Shown here: positions 1 through 6,920 of the stretch, one piece after another
How positions within the stretch are numbered: the first letter of the stretch is position 1
How the letters are laid out: every line of letters begins with the position of its first letter
Assembly (NCBI GenBank): GCA_002748505.1
Contig: PDSN01000058.1
Span: 1 to 9,633 of the forward strand
DNA from: Gammaproteobacteria bacterium
GTDB lineage: Bacteria; Pseudomonadota; Gammaproteobacteria; Pseudomonadales; Halieaceae
DNA: 9,633 nucleotides
Direction: 5' to 3'
Made by a program: the position numbers and the translations under genes
Notes under the pieces: model-generated
Databases searched by the model: none
What the model saw: the letters and a program-made list of their open reading frames with translations, nothing else
Told to the model about the DNA's origin: nothing

Positions 1-393
1 TTTCTGTTATTTCAGCGCGTGTTTACCTGGCACGCGCCGGTCGCCATGCTCGCCGTGCTGGCACTGATGTCTGTGCTGTTTTATGACGCTGGCGGCAGCG
101 CCAGCGCCGGTTCACCAGCGTTCCATGTGTTCAGCGGCGCAACCCTGTTTGGCGCATTTTTTATCGTCACCGACCCGGTGACCAGCGCGGTATCAAATCG
201 CGGTCGCCTGGTCTACGGTGCGCTGATCGGTTTTCTCGTTTTTATTATTCGCGTATGGGGAAATTACCCGGACGCCGTTGCCTTTGCAGTGTTGATCGCC
301 AACTTCTGCGCGCCGTTTATCGACTATTACACCAAGCCCGCTGCTTACGGTCATACTAAAAGCAAAGCACCAAAACAAGGGGGGACACCGTGA
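1..393 (+). CDS. rsxD: Rnf/Rsx electron transport complex subunit D, C-terminal part (5' end outside window)
   Basis: This is the C-terminal 130 residues of the integral membrane subunit D of the ion-translocating Rnf (Rsx) complex, which moves electrons between NADH and ferredoxin-type carriers and, in E. coli, helps keep SoxR reduced. The frame is open from base 1 with no credible internal start, so the gene begins upstream. Recognisable family blocks are SGATLFGAFFIVTDPVT (about bases 133-183), NRGRLVYGALIGFL, GNYPDAVAFAVLIANFCAP and the terminal IDYYTKPAAYGH, which match RsxD closely. At least three hydrophobic membrane segments are visible. The threonine that carries covalent FMN in RnfD belongs to an earlier segment and is not in the window. 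The stop TGA overlaps the GTG start of rsxG (GTGA, 390-393), so the two genes are probably translationally coupled. Confidence 0.95.
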   Translation, partial: FLLFQRVFTWHAPVAMLAVLALMSVLFYDAGGSASAGSPAFHVFSGATLFGAFFIVTDPVTSAVSNRGRLVYGALIGFLVFIIRVWGNYPDAVAFAVLIANFCAPFIDYYTKPAAYGHTKSKAPKQGGTP

Positions 394-1037
394 AGCTCAG
401 TAGCGCTATATCGCGCAACGCCCTTTTGCTGGGCGCTTTTGCCACCGTCTGCACCTTGTTGATTACCCTGACCTGGCTCGGCACCCACGACCATATTGCC
501 GCAGCGGAGCTGCAAGTACGCCGACAAGCCTTGTTAGATTTAATTCCAAAAGGCGAGCACGCGAATGACATGCTCCAAGACACCTTGCCCGCCGCTGCCG
601 ATGGCAGCTTGTTAAAGCTCAAACAAAACCGCGATATTTATCGGGCACGCAACGCACAGGGGCAAGTAATTGCAGTCATCCTTCCCGTGCGGGCGCCGGA
701 CGGTTACAGTGGCGACATCAATGCACTGGTAGCCATTGCCGCCGATTTGACAGTGCTTGGCGTAAAAGTCATATCACACCGCGAAACGCCGGGGCTCGGT
801 GATAAAATAGACACGCGCAAATCTTCATGGATTGGTCAGTTCACCGGCAAAAATCCGAACAACCCCGCGCCAACACAGTGGGCCGTACAGAAAGACGGTG
901 GTAGCTTTGACCAACTCACCGGGGCCACCATCAGCTCCCGCGCAGTGGTCAATGCGGTAAGAGACGCCCTACAATACGCCAGCGACAACTACCCCAGCCT
1001 GTTCGCCCAAGGAGACACCGCCAATGTCAGCCACTGA
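390..1037 (+). CDS. rsxG: Rnf/Rsx electron transport complex subunit G (covalent FMN protein)
   Basis: This 215-residue protein is close to the family's usual length of about 206. It is the Rnf subunit that holds a covalently bound FMN on the periplasmic side and passes electrons within the complex. One N-terminal membrane anchor spans about residues 10-31, followed by an FMN-binding domain. The HRETPGLGDKI block (130-140) and the flavinylation motif LTGATISS (176-183) are present. Thr180 is the expected phosphoester attachment site. Attachment would be done by an ApbE flavin transferase, which is not encoded here. The start is GTG at 390, supported by a strong purine-rich ribosome site (AAGGGGGG, 377-384) and the 4-base overlap with rsxD. 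The 3' end overlaps rsxE by 14 bases. Confidence 0.95.
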   Translation: MKLSSAISRNALLLGAFATVCTLLITLTWLGTHDHIAAAELQVRRQALLDLIPKGEHANDMLQDTLPAAADGSLLKLKQNRDIYRARNAQGQVIAVILPVRAPDGYSGDINALVAIAADLTVLGVKVISHRETPGLGDKIDTRKSSWIGQFTGKNPNNPAPTQWAVQKDGGSFDQLTGATISSRAVVNAVRDALQYASDNYPSLFAQGDTANVSH

Positions 1038-1737
1038 TTACCGCGAACTCACCGTCAATGGCCTGTGGCACAATAACCCTGCCATCGTCCAACTGCTTGG
1101 TCTTTGTCCGCTGCTGGCGGTATCCGCCAATGTAGTTAACGCCCTCGGGCTTGGCATTGCCACCACCTTCGTGCTGCTGTGCTCCAACGCCAGCGTGTCA
1201 TTGATTCGCCATCATGTCTCAGATGCGGTACGCCTGCCCGTATTTGTGATGATTATCGCCGCCACTGTGACCTGCACGGAACTGCTGATGCAGGCGTTCA
1301 CCTATGAGTTGTACCAAATATTGGGTATTTTTCTGCCGCTGATTACCACCAACTGTGTGATTTTAGGCCGCGCCGATGGTTTTGCCAGCAAGCACACCCT
1401 GCCCGCCGCGCTGTATGACGGTTTGATGATGGGGCTTGGCTTCACCGCAGTGCTGCTGGTGCTCGGTGTACTGCGTGAAGCGGTAGGTACCGGCGCTGTT
1501 TTTGCCGACATGCAGTTGTTGTTTGGCGAGACGGCAACACATTGGAAAGTCACCCTCGCTGACGATTACTCACCCTTTTTACTGGCCGTACTGCCCCCTG
1601 GGGCGTTTATCTTCACCGGCCTGCTGATTGCCTGCAAGAACCATATCGATACGCAGATTAAAGCTCGCCAGGCGGCAAAAAAAGCACCCGTTATTGCCGG
1701 CGGCAAGCGCGTGCGCGTTACCGGTCATATCAGTTAA
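1024..1737 (+). CDS. rsxE: Rnf/Rsx electron transport complex subunit E
   Basis: This 237-residue multi-spanning membrane protein belongs to the RnfE/NqrD family (E. coli RsxE is about 231). About six hydrophobic segments are visible. Family signatures are LGLCPLLAVS (25-34), LGLGIATTFVLLCSN (41-55) and the ITTNCVILGRADGFASK block (107-123). Cys28 and Cys111 sit where RnfE, together with RnfA, ligates a [2Fe-2S] cluster inside the membrane; that assignment is by family analogy. The ATG at 1024 is preceded by AAGGAG (1009-1014) with a 9-base spacer, so the start inside the end of rsxG looks real. It is the last rsx gene here. E. coli has nth next, but this genome has an HMG-CoA reductase gene 111 bases downstream. 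The basic C-terminal tail after residue 204 is probably cytoplasmic. Confidence 0.95.
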   Translation: MSATDYRELTVNGLWHNNPAIVQLLGLCPLLAVSANVVNALGLGIATTFVLLCSNASVSLIRHHVSDAVRLPVFVMIIAATVTCTELLMQAFTYELYQILGIFLPLITTNCVILGRADGFASKHTLPAALYDGLMMGLGFTAVLLVLGVLREAVGTGAVFADMQLLFGETATHWKVTLADDYSPFLLAVLPPGAFIFTGLLIACKNHIDTQIKARQAAKKAPVIAGGKRVRVTGHIS

Positions 1738-1775
1738 ACAAATTAAACCAGTGATTATTCCCCCCCAGCACCGAC

Positions 1776-1805
1776 TTGTACTGGCAGCGGACTCGCGGGT
1801 ATGAT
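1776..1805 (+). promoter_or_regulatory. Candidate sigma-70 promoter for the HMG-CoA reductase gene
   Basis: In the 111-base gap between rsxE and the next gene, TTGTAC (1776-1781) and TATGAT (1800-1805) are separated by 18 bases. The -10 box matches consensus at five of six positions; the -35 box matches at only three. Transcription would start near 1812, leaving a leader of about 37 bases. The gap also has a run of seven C (1760-1766) and no convincing rsx terminator, so read-through from rsx is also possible. Confidence 0.4.
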
Positions 1806-1848
1806 GAGCCGCGTTGACTTTAACTAACAATACCAACAGGATACCAAT

Positions 1849-3033
1849 ATGAGTAAAAAAATCCCCCGCAGTGCCGAAAATGATTTTTCCGATGACATCA
1901 TCAAACAACGTCAGGATTTTATCGAGGAGCACACCGAAGCCAAGCTGCACCACACCAAGCAATACTCCTTTGATCCACAGGAGATGCACGGCAATATCGA
2001 ACACTTATTTGGCGTGGCGCAAGTCCCAATTGGCGTAGCGGGTCCTCTGGTAGTTAATGGCGAGTACGCCCAAGGGGAATTTTACGTACCCATGGCCACC
2101 ATAGAGGGCACCATGCTTGCCAGCTATAACCGCGGTATGCGCGTTATTCGCGAATCCGGCGGTGTTAAAACCACAGTTTGCGGCGAGGCCATGCAGCGCG
2201 CACCCGTGTTTATTTTCGAGGATGCCCGCGATGCCCGCGACTTTCACCACTGGCTGGATGAACACTTTGAGGAAATTAAAGCGAAAGCGGAATCCACCAC
2301 CCGCGTTGGCAAGCTGCTTGAAATTGAACACTATATCGCCCACCAGATGGTCTACACCCGGTTTGACTACCACACCGGCGATGCCGCCGGGCAAAACATG
2401 ACCAGTAAGGCCACGTTCTGTGCCTGCGAGTGGATTCGTGAGCAGTTCCCGAAAATGAAAAACTACCTGCTCTCAGGAAACTTCGACACCGAAAAGAAAA
2501 CATCTTTCATAAACTCACTGAAAGGCCGAGGTCGCCGTGTCACTGCGGAAATTACCATTCCCCGCGACGTGATGATACAGCTTCTGCGCGTCGCCCCTGA
2601 GCAGATGCAAGCCGGCCAGATCATTGCCAATACCAGTTCGTTTTTAGCCGGCTCATCCAACAACGCCGCCCATCCCGCAAATGGCCTCGCCGCGCTGTAT
2701 CTGGCCACCGGCCAGGATATCGCCAATATCGGCGAATCCAACCAGTGCAGTATTTACACGCGCGTCACCGACAATGGCGACTACTTCTACTCCATCACCT
2801 TACCCTGCCTCATCATGGCCACTTATGGCGGCGGTACCAATTTACCCACTCAAAAAGAATGCCTTGAAATGCTGGGCTGCCACGGTAAAGGCAAAGTCAA
2901 CAAACTGGTTGAAATCGCCGCCGGGCTGGTTGTCGCGGGGGAATTGTCCCTGTCTGCCGCCACGCGCGTCGACTCCAGTACGCACTCTAACGAATGGGTG
3001 GAAGCACACGAACGCCTGGGGCGGAATCGCTAA
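1849..3033 (+). CDS. Hydroxymethylglutaryl-CoA reductase, class I-like, soluble
   Basis: This 394-residue enzyme is predicted to reduce HMG-CoA to mevalonate with NADPH. It lacks the membrane domain of animal enzymes and should be cytosolic. Family motifs appear in order: VAQVPIGVAGPL (56-67), PMATIEGTMLASYNRG (81-96, catalytic Glu86), GDAAGQNM (177-184, nucleotide binding), DTEKK (213-217, catalytic Lys216), GQDIANIGESN (288-298, catalytic Asp290), ATYGGGTNLPTQ (324-335) and a C-terminal EAHERLGR with the likely catalytic His387. The GGGTNLP and AGELSL blocks favour class I over the Pseudomonas mevalonii-type class II. Two oddities: the Asp before the catalytic Lys in the human enzyme is Glu215 here, and the stretch between AGELSL and the terminal His is about seven residues longer than in human HMGR. 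AGGA (1838-1841) sits 7 bases before the ATG. No other mevalonate-pathway gene is visible. Confidence 0.93.
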   Translation: MSKKIPRSAENDFSDDIIKQRQDFIEEHTEAKLHHTKQYSFDPQEMHGNIEHLFGVAQVPIGVAGPLVVNGEYAQGEFYVPMATIEGTMLASYNRGMRVIRESGGVKTTVCGEAMQRAPVFIFEDARDARDFHHWLDEHFEEIKAKAESTTRVGKLLEIEHYIAHQMVYTRFDYHTGDAAGQNMTSKATFCACEWIREQFPKMKNYLLSGNFDTEKKTSFINSLKGRGRRVTAEITIPRDVMIQLLRVAPEQMQAGQIIANTSSFLAGSSNNAAHPANGLAALYLATGQDIANIGESNQCSIYTRVTDNGDYFYSITLPCLIMATYGGGTNLPTQKECLEMLGCHGKGKVNKLVEIAAGLVVAGELSLSAATRVDSSTHSNEWVEAHERLGRNR

Positions 3034-3040
3034 GTACAAC

Positions 3041-3069
3041 TTGGTGTTGTGCCATCGGCCTGTTACCAT
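3041..3069 (+). promoter_or_regulatory. Weak candidate promoter upstream of dusA
   Basis: TTGGTG (3041-3046) and TACCAT (3064-3069) lie 17 bases apart in the 65-base gap after the HMG-CoA reductase stop. The boxes match consensus at three and four of six positions. A start near 3076 would leave a leader of about 23 bases. Co-transcription with the upstream gene is equally possible. Confidence 0.22.
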
Positions 3070-3098
3070 CGCGCCGTTTTGTCTTGGGACTTTCGCGT

Positions 3099-4079
3099 AT
3101 GGCTGATGCACAGCACCATTGTCCGTGGCGCTTTTGCAGCGCGCCGATGATTGACTGGTCCGACCGGCATTGCCGCTTTATGTGGCGAATGCTGAGTCGG
3201 CGCGTGCGGCTGTATACGCCAATGATTACCACTGGCGCGATTTTGCACGGCGACGTGGAGTACCTGCTGCGCTACGATCCACAGGAACACCCGCTGGCTC
3301 TGCAACTGGGTGGCGCAGATCCCACTGCACTGGCTCAGTGCGCAAGCATTGCCGAGCAATGGGGCTATGATGAAATCAACCTCAACTGCGGCTGTCCCTC
3401 TGATCGAGTGCAATCCGGTCTGTTCGGCGCCTGCTTGATGGCCAAGCCGGAGTTGGTGGCAGAGGCTGTGGCGGCGATGATCGATGCCTGTGCTATTCCT
3501 GTTACCGTGAAACACCGCATCGGCATTGACGATAGGGAGAGCTACGCTTTGCTCTGCGACTTTGTGGACAGGGTCGCCGAAGCGGGCTGTAAGGTATTTA
3601 TCGTACATGCGCGCAAAGCGTGGTTACAGGGTTTGTCACCCAAAGAAAACCGTGAAATCCCACCACTGAACTACCCCTGGGTCTACCAGCTTAAAAAGGA
3701 CTTCCCCGAGCTTCGCATCGTCATCAACGGCGGCATTGACAGTTTTGCCAAGTGCAATGAGCATTTACAACAGGTCGATGGCGTCATGCTCGGGCGCGCG
3801 GTATATAAAAATCCCTGGCTGATGGCCGATGTGGATCGTCAGCTGTTTGATAAGGCAAACCCCGTTGCGGATCGCAGCGAGTTATTTACCAAGCTCCTGC
3901 CCTACGTTGAGCGGGAGCTTGGCAGTGGCGTCAAACTCAATCACATCACCCGCCACCTGCTCGGCCTGTATCAGGGCGTCGCCGGTGCAAAACAATTTCG
4001 CCGCCACCTGTCAGAAAACGCCTGGCGCGAGGGTGCGGGGGTGGAAGTGCTGGAACAGGCACTGGCGTTCGTGCGCTAA
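3099..4079 (+). CDS. dusA: tRNA-dihydrouridine(20/20a) synthase DusA
   Basis: This 326-residue FMN-dependent flavoenzyme reduces uridines 20 and 20a in the tRNA D-loop. Near the start, RFCSAPMIDWSDRHCR (11-26) and YTPMITTGAILHG (39-51) match the DusA subfamily. NLNCGCPSDRVQSG (94-107) contains the catalytic Cys99. VTVKHRIGIDD (135-145) gives the FMN-contacting Lys138. HARKAWLQGLSPKENREIPP (170-189) is a DusA-specific block with His170. A C-terminal helical tRNA-binding domain follows the NGGI and GVMLGRAVYKNPW segments. The frame stays open upstream to 2994, inside the HMG-CoA reductase gene, but the family homology starts only at residue 10 from the ATG at 3099, which also has a weak GGGA site (3086-3089). 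I therefore choose 3099. Transaldolase follows 101 bases later on the same strand. Confidence 0.93.
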   Translation: MADAQHHCPWRFCSAPMIDWSDRHCRFMWRMLSRRVRLYTPMITTGAILHGDVEYLLRYDPQEHPLALQLGGADPTALAQCASIAEQWGYDEINLNCGCPSDRVQSGLFGACLMAKPELVAEAVAAMIDACAIPVTVKHRIGIDDRESYALLCDFVDRVAEAGCKVFIVHARKAWLQGLSPKENREIPPLNYPWVYQLKKDFPELRIVINGGIDSFAKCNEHLQQVDGVMLGRAVYKNPWLMADVDRQLFDKANPVADRSELFTKLLPYVERELGSGVKLNHITRHLLGLYQGVAGAKQFRRHLSENAWREGAGVEVLEQALAFVR

Positions 4080-4109
4080 ATAAGGGCTGGGCTAAATAAT
4101 CCAGGAAAC

Positions 4110-4138
4110 TGGACAAACCCCGGTCAAATCAGGATCAT
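4110..4138 (+). promoter_or_regulatory. Candidate promoter for transaldolase
   Basis: TGGACA (4110-4115, five of six consensus positions) and GATCAT (4133-4138, four of six) are separated by exactly 17 bases in the 101-base gap between dusA and tal. The leader would be roughly 35 bases. The same gap contains a short direct repeat, GCTAAATAA, at 4075-4083 and 4091-4099, the first copy spanning the dusA stop codon. Confidence 0.3.
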
Positions 4139-4180
4139 GGCGCAGTCTTTTTGCTACTCCAACTGTCAAAGGTCCAACTT

Positions 4181-5131
4181 ATGCCCAGCAAACTCGATCA
4201 ATTGCGCGCCATAACTGATGTGGTGGCAGACACTGGCGACGTGGAAGCCATTGCGCGTTTCAAACCGCAGGATGCCACAACGAATCCCTCGCTGCTGTTA
4301 AAAGCCGCTCAGTTGCCCCATTACAGCACACTGCTGGATAAAGCTCGCGCCTACGCACAGAGCCAGGGCGGCAGCGACCAGGAACAACTGGATAACTGCT
4401 GCGACCATTTCGCAGTGGCGGTGGGCAAGGGCATTTTAGATATCGTGCCTGGGCGCATTTCCACGGAAGTAGACGCGCGTCTGTCATTCAATCAGGCCGC
4501 CACCACGGCGCGAGCACGCAAGTTGATCGGCCTGTATGAAGCACTCGGCATTCCGAAAGAACGTATCTTGATTAAGATCGCCTCCACCTGGGAGGGCATT
4601 AACGCAGCACGTGAGTTGGAACAAGAGGGCATCAACTGCAATCTCACTTTGCTGTTTGGCTTCGCCCAGGCCGCCGCCTGCGCCGATGCAGGAGTCTATT
4701 TGATTTCACCCTTTGTGGGTCGTATTTTGGATTGGTACAAAGCCAATACCGATGTTGTGATTAACAAACCCACCGATGACCCCGGCGTGCAATCGGTTAC
4801 CCGCATTTATAACTATTACAAACAACACGGTTACGACACCGTGGTCATGGGCGCCAGCTTTAGAAACACCGGCGAAATTGAAGCCTTGGCGGGTTGTGAC
4901 CGACTGACCATCAGCCCCGAGCTGCTGAGCGAACTATCGCAGGATGAAGGCAAATTGACCCAGATGCTAAATGCCAGCACAGCCAGCAGCGACGACCCCA
5001 AACAGGCGCCGTGTGAAAGCGAATTCCGCTATGCGCTGAACGATGACGCCATGGCCACGGAAAAACTGGCCCAGGGCATCCGCGGTTTTGTTGCGGATCA
5101 AAGCAGGCTTGAAGCCCTGATTCGCCAGTGA
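4181..5131 (+). CDS. tal: Transaldolase (TalA/TalB type)
   Basis: This 316-residue protein matches the length of E. coli TalB (317). It transfers a dihydroxyacetone unit between sugar phosphates in the non-oxidative pentose phosphate pathway, in the cytosol. The motif DATTNPSLLLKA (31-42), Asp17, and ILIKIASTWEGI (129-140) with the Schiff-base Lys132 are all present at E. coli TalB numbering. CNLTLLFGFAQAAACADAG and LISPFVGRILDWY complete the alpha/beta barrel signature. The frame is open to a TTG at 4151, but family alignment begins with MPSKLDQLR at the ATG at 4181, which has AAAGGT at 4168-4173. The stop codon lies at the centre of a perfect inverted repeat (5122-5138). The gene converges with the minus-strand STAS gene 40 bases away. 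Confidence 0.97.
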   Translation: MPSKLDQLRAITDVVADTGDVEAIARFKPQDATTNPSLLLKAAQLPHYSTLLDKARAYAQSQGGSDQEQLDNCCDHFAVAVGKGILDIVPGRISTEVDARLSFNQAATTARARKLIGLYEALGIPKERILIKIASTWEGINAARELEQEGINCNLTLLFGFAQAAACADAGVYLISPFVGRILDWYKANTDVVINKPTDDPGVQSVTRIYNYYKQHGYDTVVMGASFRNTGEIEALAGCDRLTISPELLSELSQDEGKLTQMLNASTASSDDPKQAPCESEFRYALNDDAMATEKLAQGIRGFVADQSRLEALIRQ

Positions 5132-5138
5132 CTGGCGA
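5122..5138. repeat. Perfect 17-base palindrome spanning the transaldolase stop
   Basis: TCGCCAGT and ACTGGCGA flank a single central G, and the TGA stop (5129-5131) sits in the middle. As RNA it would form a six-pair stem with a five-base loop. No U-run follows on the plus strand. On the minus strand a T7 tract (5150-5144) comes before the stem rather than after it. It is therefore not a textbook intrinsic terminator in either direction, but it occupies the junction between convergent genes and may define a transcript end or stabilise the 3' end. Confidence 0.5.
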
Positions 5139-5171
5139 CACCTAAAAAAACGGTTGGCCAAGGGCTGACAA

Positions 5172-5660
5172 CTACGGCGCGGTGAGTGTTTTCATCAGCT
5201 CTTTAAACCGCGCTTCATTTTCGCTGCTCAAATCCATCAGGGTTTGATGCGCCTCAACCACGGTGCTCTTCGGCAGCGATGTCGATTCATCAGGGCTGAT
5301 TAAACGAAATTCGCCGCTGATATCCGGCGCGGCTGTCTCACGTAAATCCAGCACGTCTTGCAAACACATGCTGCGAAACAAGCGCGTAATCGACGGATTC
5401 GGAGAGTACACAGTCACCGCCATACCGCGTTCGCTTTTCACCCGCAGCCCCAGCTTGGCAAGCAGACCCAAGGTCGTGCTATCAATGCCCTGGGCAGGCC
5501 CTACATCCACCGCGACAGACTGTAACTCAGGGGCAGCACATATCAGGTTAATCTGTTCCTCAATCAAATGACACAAGGTCAAACGCACATCACCTTGTAG
5601 CCGCAGTCGGTAATGTCCCTCATCACTTGACAGCAAAATCTGCCCAGCATGCCGCTCCAT
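5172..5660 (-). CDS. STAS-domain anti-sigma-factor antagonist-like protein
   Basis: This 162-residue cytosolic protein has a STAS fold over about residues 5-110. The conserved loop GIDSTTLGLLAKLGL (58-72) contains Ser61, the position phosphorylated in SpoIIAA/RsbV-type proteins. In that family the unphosphorylated form binds an anti-sigma kinase or another target and the phosphorylated form releases it. A tail of about 50 residues follows the STAS fold, ending in a charged helical segment (about 133-160) that is longer than in minimal SpoIIAA and may be a partner-binding element. The ATG at 5660 shares its A with the TGA stop of the upstream phosphatase gene, so the two are almost certainly coupled and functionally paired. 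No matching HATPase-type kinase is in the window, and the controlled target is unknown. Confidence 0.85.
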   Translation of the reverse strand: MERHAGQILLSSDEGHYRLRLQGDVRLTLCHLIEEQINLICAAPELQSVAVDVGPAQGIDSTTLGLLAKLGLRVKSERGMAVTVYSPNPSITRLFRSMCLQDVLDLRETAAPDISGEFRLISPDESTSLPKSTVVEAHQTLMDLSSENEARFKELMKTLTAP

Positions 5661-6784
5661 CAGTGCTCACACCCCAAAAATAAGGCGGCGATATCATCTG
5701 GCGCGCCCATTCCTTCACCCACTTTCAAGTTCTCCAATAGCGCATCGCCGCGCCCACACATTCTGGCAAAGTCTTGCAACAGCGCGCTTTCTTTTTCCAC
5801 TAGATTCTCTTGTTTAAGCACTTCCAAAATGCCATCGGAAAATAAAGCCAGAGAAAAGGCTGCGGGTAGTTCGATACGGTATTCCTGATGACTGACCGAT
5901 GCCATCAAACCCACCGGCGCGCCCTCGCCTTGCAAATACTGCGCCTGCCCATCGCTGAATAACATCGGCAAGGGCAAATGCCCTGCGATACCGTAGCACA
6001 GCTCACGTCGGCGCAAATCCATAACACCGACCACCATCGTTGCGTATTTTCCGGTTTTTGTACCCAGCAATTCATCGTTCACCAGACTCAGTATCCTCGC
6101 CGGACTGATGATGGTGTGATCGCCCCGCTCACTGTAATGAGCGCGCTTTCTGGCAAACAGTTTTTTTAGCAGCACCGTACAAAACCCCGATGCACTGCCG
6201 TGGCCAGACACATCGGCTATAAAAAACACGATGTGGTCGGTACCTACAGGGAAATAGTCAATAAAATCGCCGCTCAAATACAACGAGGGTATCAACTGAT
6301 GGCTGAAATCAAAGCCCAAAATACGAACCGGGCTTTGTGGCAGCATGCTCATCTGCACCTGGTGACCGGCCTGTTGGTCGCGCTGCAAAAGAGAAGCCAT
6401 ATTTTGTAACTGTGTGTTTTGCCGCTGTAAATCACTTAGGCGTCGCCGCTTGCTCACCTCGCGACGAAAGACTTGCTCGAACGCCTTCAGATTTGTCACG
6501 GGCGCCAGAAAACAGTTGCTCGCACCGCAGTGTAAGGCCGCCAAAATAGCATCCGCCTCAGCGGTATTGGCAAAGACAAAACACGGCGCGTTATCAAGCT
6601 CGGACAGTGCGGATAGATACGGCGCGGCATCAGCCATGTCCTCAACCGCAAGAACCAGGGCATCGGGCGAAAGCTCGGGCGCAATGCCACGCACAACATC
6701 GTACCCGGCTGTGGCGAGTTGCTGGCTGATTGTTTCGACCATGTGGGTTACGCCAAACACAACTAACTGGCCAAAGTTATCCAT
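5660..6784 (-). CDS. PP2C/SpoIIE-type serine phosphatase with degenerate receiver domain
   Basis: This 374-residue cytosolic regulator has three parts. Residues about 6-107 have the length and pattern of a response-regulator receiver. Residues about 108-145 look like a coiled-coil linker (RRRLSDLQRQNTQLQNM). Residues about 150-370 form a PP2C/SpoIIE phosphatase domain with metal-binding motifs intact: SGDFID (Asp173), DVSGHGSAS (Asp191), LFSDGILE (Asp317) and APDDIAAL (Asp363/364). Its likely substrate is the phosphoserine of the STAS protein encoded immediately downstream. The receiver appears inactive: the acidic pair, phospho-acceptor Asp and conserved Lys are replaced. No HATPase kinase domain follows the phosphatase, unlike HsbR/CrsR-type proteins. 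The frame is open to 6997, overlapping mlaA, but that extension is arginine-rich with no homology, so I place the start at the ATG at 6784. Its ribosome site (GGACGA) is modest. Confidence 0.87.
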   Translation of the reverse strand: MDNFGQLVVFGVTHMVETISQQLATAGYDVVRGIAPELSPDALVLAVEDMADAAPYLSALSELDNAPCFVFANTAEADAILAALHCGASNCFLAPVTNLKAFEQVFRREVSKRRRLSDLQRQNTQLQNMASLLQRDQQAGHQVQMSMLPQSPVRILGFDFSHQLIPSLYLSGDFIDYFPVGTDHIVFFIADVSGHGSASGFCTVLLKKLFARKRAHYSERGDHTIISPARILSLVNDELLGTKTGKYATMVVGVMDLRRRELCYGIAGHLPLPMLFSDGQAQYLQGEGAPVGLMASVSHQEYRIELPAAFSLALFSDGILEVLKQENLVEKESALLQDFARMCGRGDALLENLKVGEGMGAPDDIAALFLGCEH

Positions 6785-6805
6785 GCTTCGTCCAAAATAG
6801 ACCTG

Positions 6806-6834
6806 CCCTGAAGCGAAGGCTACGCGTGTCAGGG
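6806..6834. repeat. Imperfect inverted repeat in the mlaA-phosphatase gap
   Basis: CCCTGA (6806-6811) and TCAGGG (6829-6834) pair perfectly, with an inner GCG/CGC pair of three after a small bulge. On the minus strand it lies 22 bases upstream of the phosphatase ATG and is followed by CAGGTCTATTTT. It could be a leader hairpin of the phosphatase mRNA or a weak terminator after mlaA. I see no good sigma-70 promoter in this 136-base gap, so the phosphatase may be read from the mlaA transcript. Confidence 0.3.
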
Positions 6835-6849
6835 TTCGCAAGCAATATG

Positions 6850-6867
6850 CCCGCAAAAAAAAGCGGG
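6850..6867. repeat. Small A/T-loop hairpin downstream of mlaA
   Basis: CCCGC and GCGGG flank a run of eight A (plus strand), giving a five-pair GC stem with a homopolymer loop. On the mlaA (minus) strand the eight T are in the loop, not after the stem. It may weakly pause polymerase, but it does not meet the pattern of an intrinsic terminator. Confidence 0.3.
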
Positions 6868-6920
6868 AATAAACGGGGATACCGGAGAAAAAAACGGCGA
6901 ATCGGGTAGGAATTTCGACC

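Noticed and set aside
133..183. SGAT in the RnfD fragment as the covalent FMN site
   Set aside because: The motif resembles the flavinylation motif of RnfG, but in RnfD the modified Thr lies in a different, earlier segment. This SGAT is a conserved membrane-helix motif near the C-terminus.
1814..1844. Second promoter, TTGACT, just before the HMG-CoA reductase start
   Set aside because: The -35 match is good, but no acceptable -10 box lies 16-18 bases downstream, and transcription would start inside the coding region.
2994..3098. N-terminal extension of dusA overlapping the HMG-CoA reductase gene
   Set aside because: The frame is open, but the extra 35 residues match nothing in the family and overlap another gene by 40 bases. 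The ATG at 3099 lies directly before the conserved RFCSAPM block.
3063..3608. Minus-strand open frame of 181 codons opposite dusA
   Set aside because: dusA is unambiguous across this interval, and the antisense product has the mixed Cys/His/Gln-rich composition of an out-of-frame shadow.
6850..6867. Intrinsic terminator for mlaA
   Set aside because: The T-run is in the loop of the hairpin, not downstream of it, and the stem has only five pairs.
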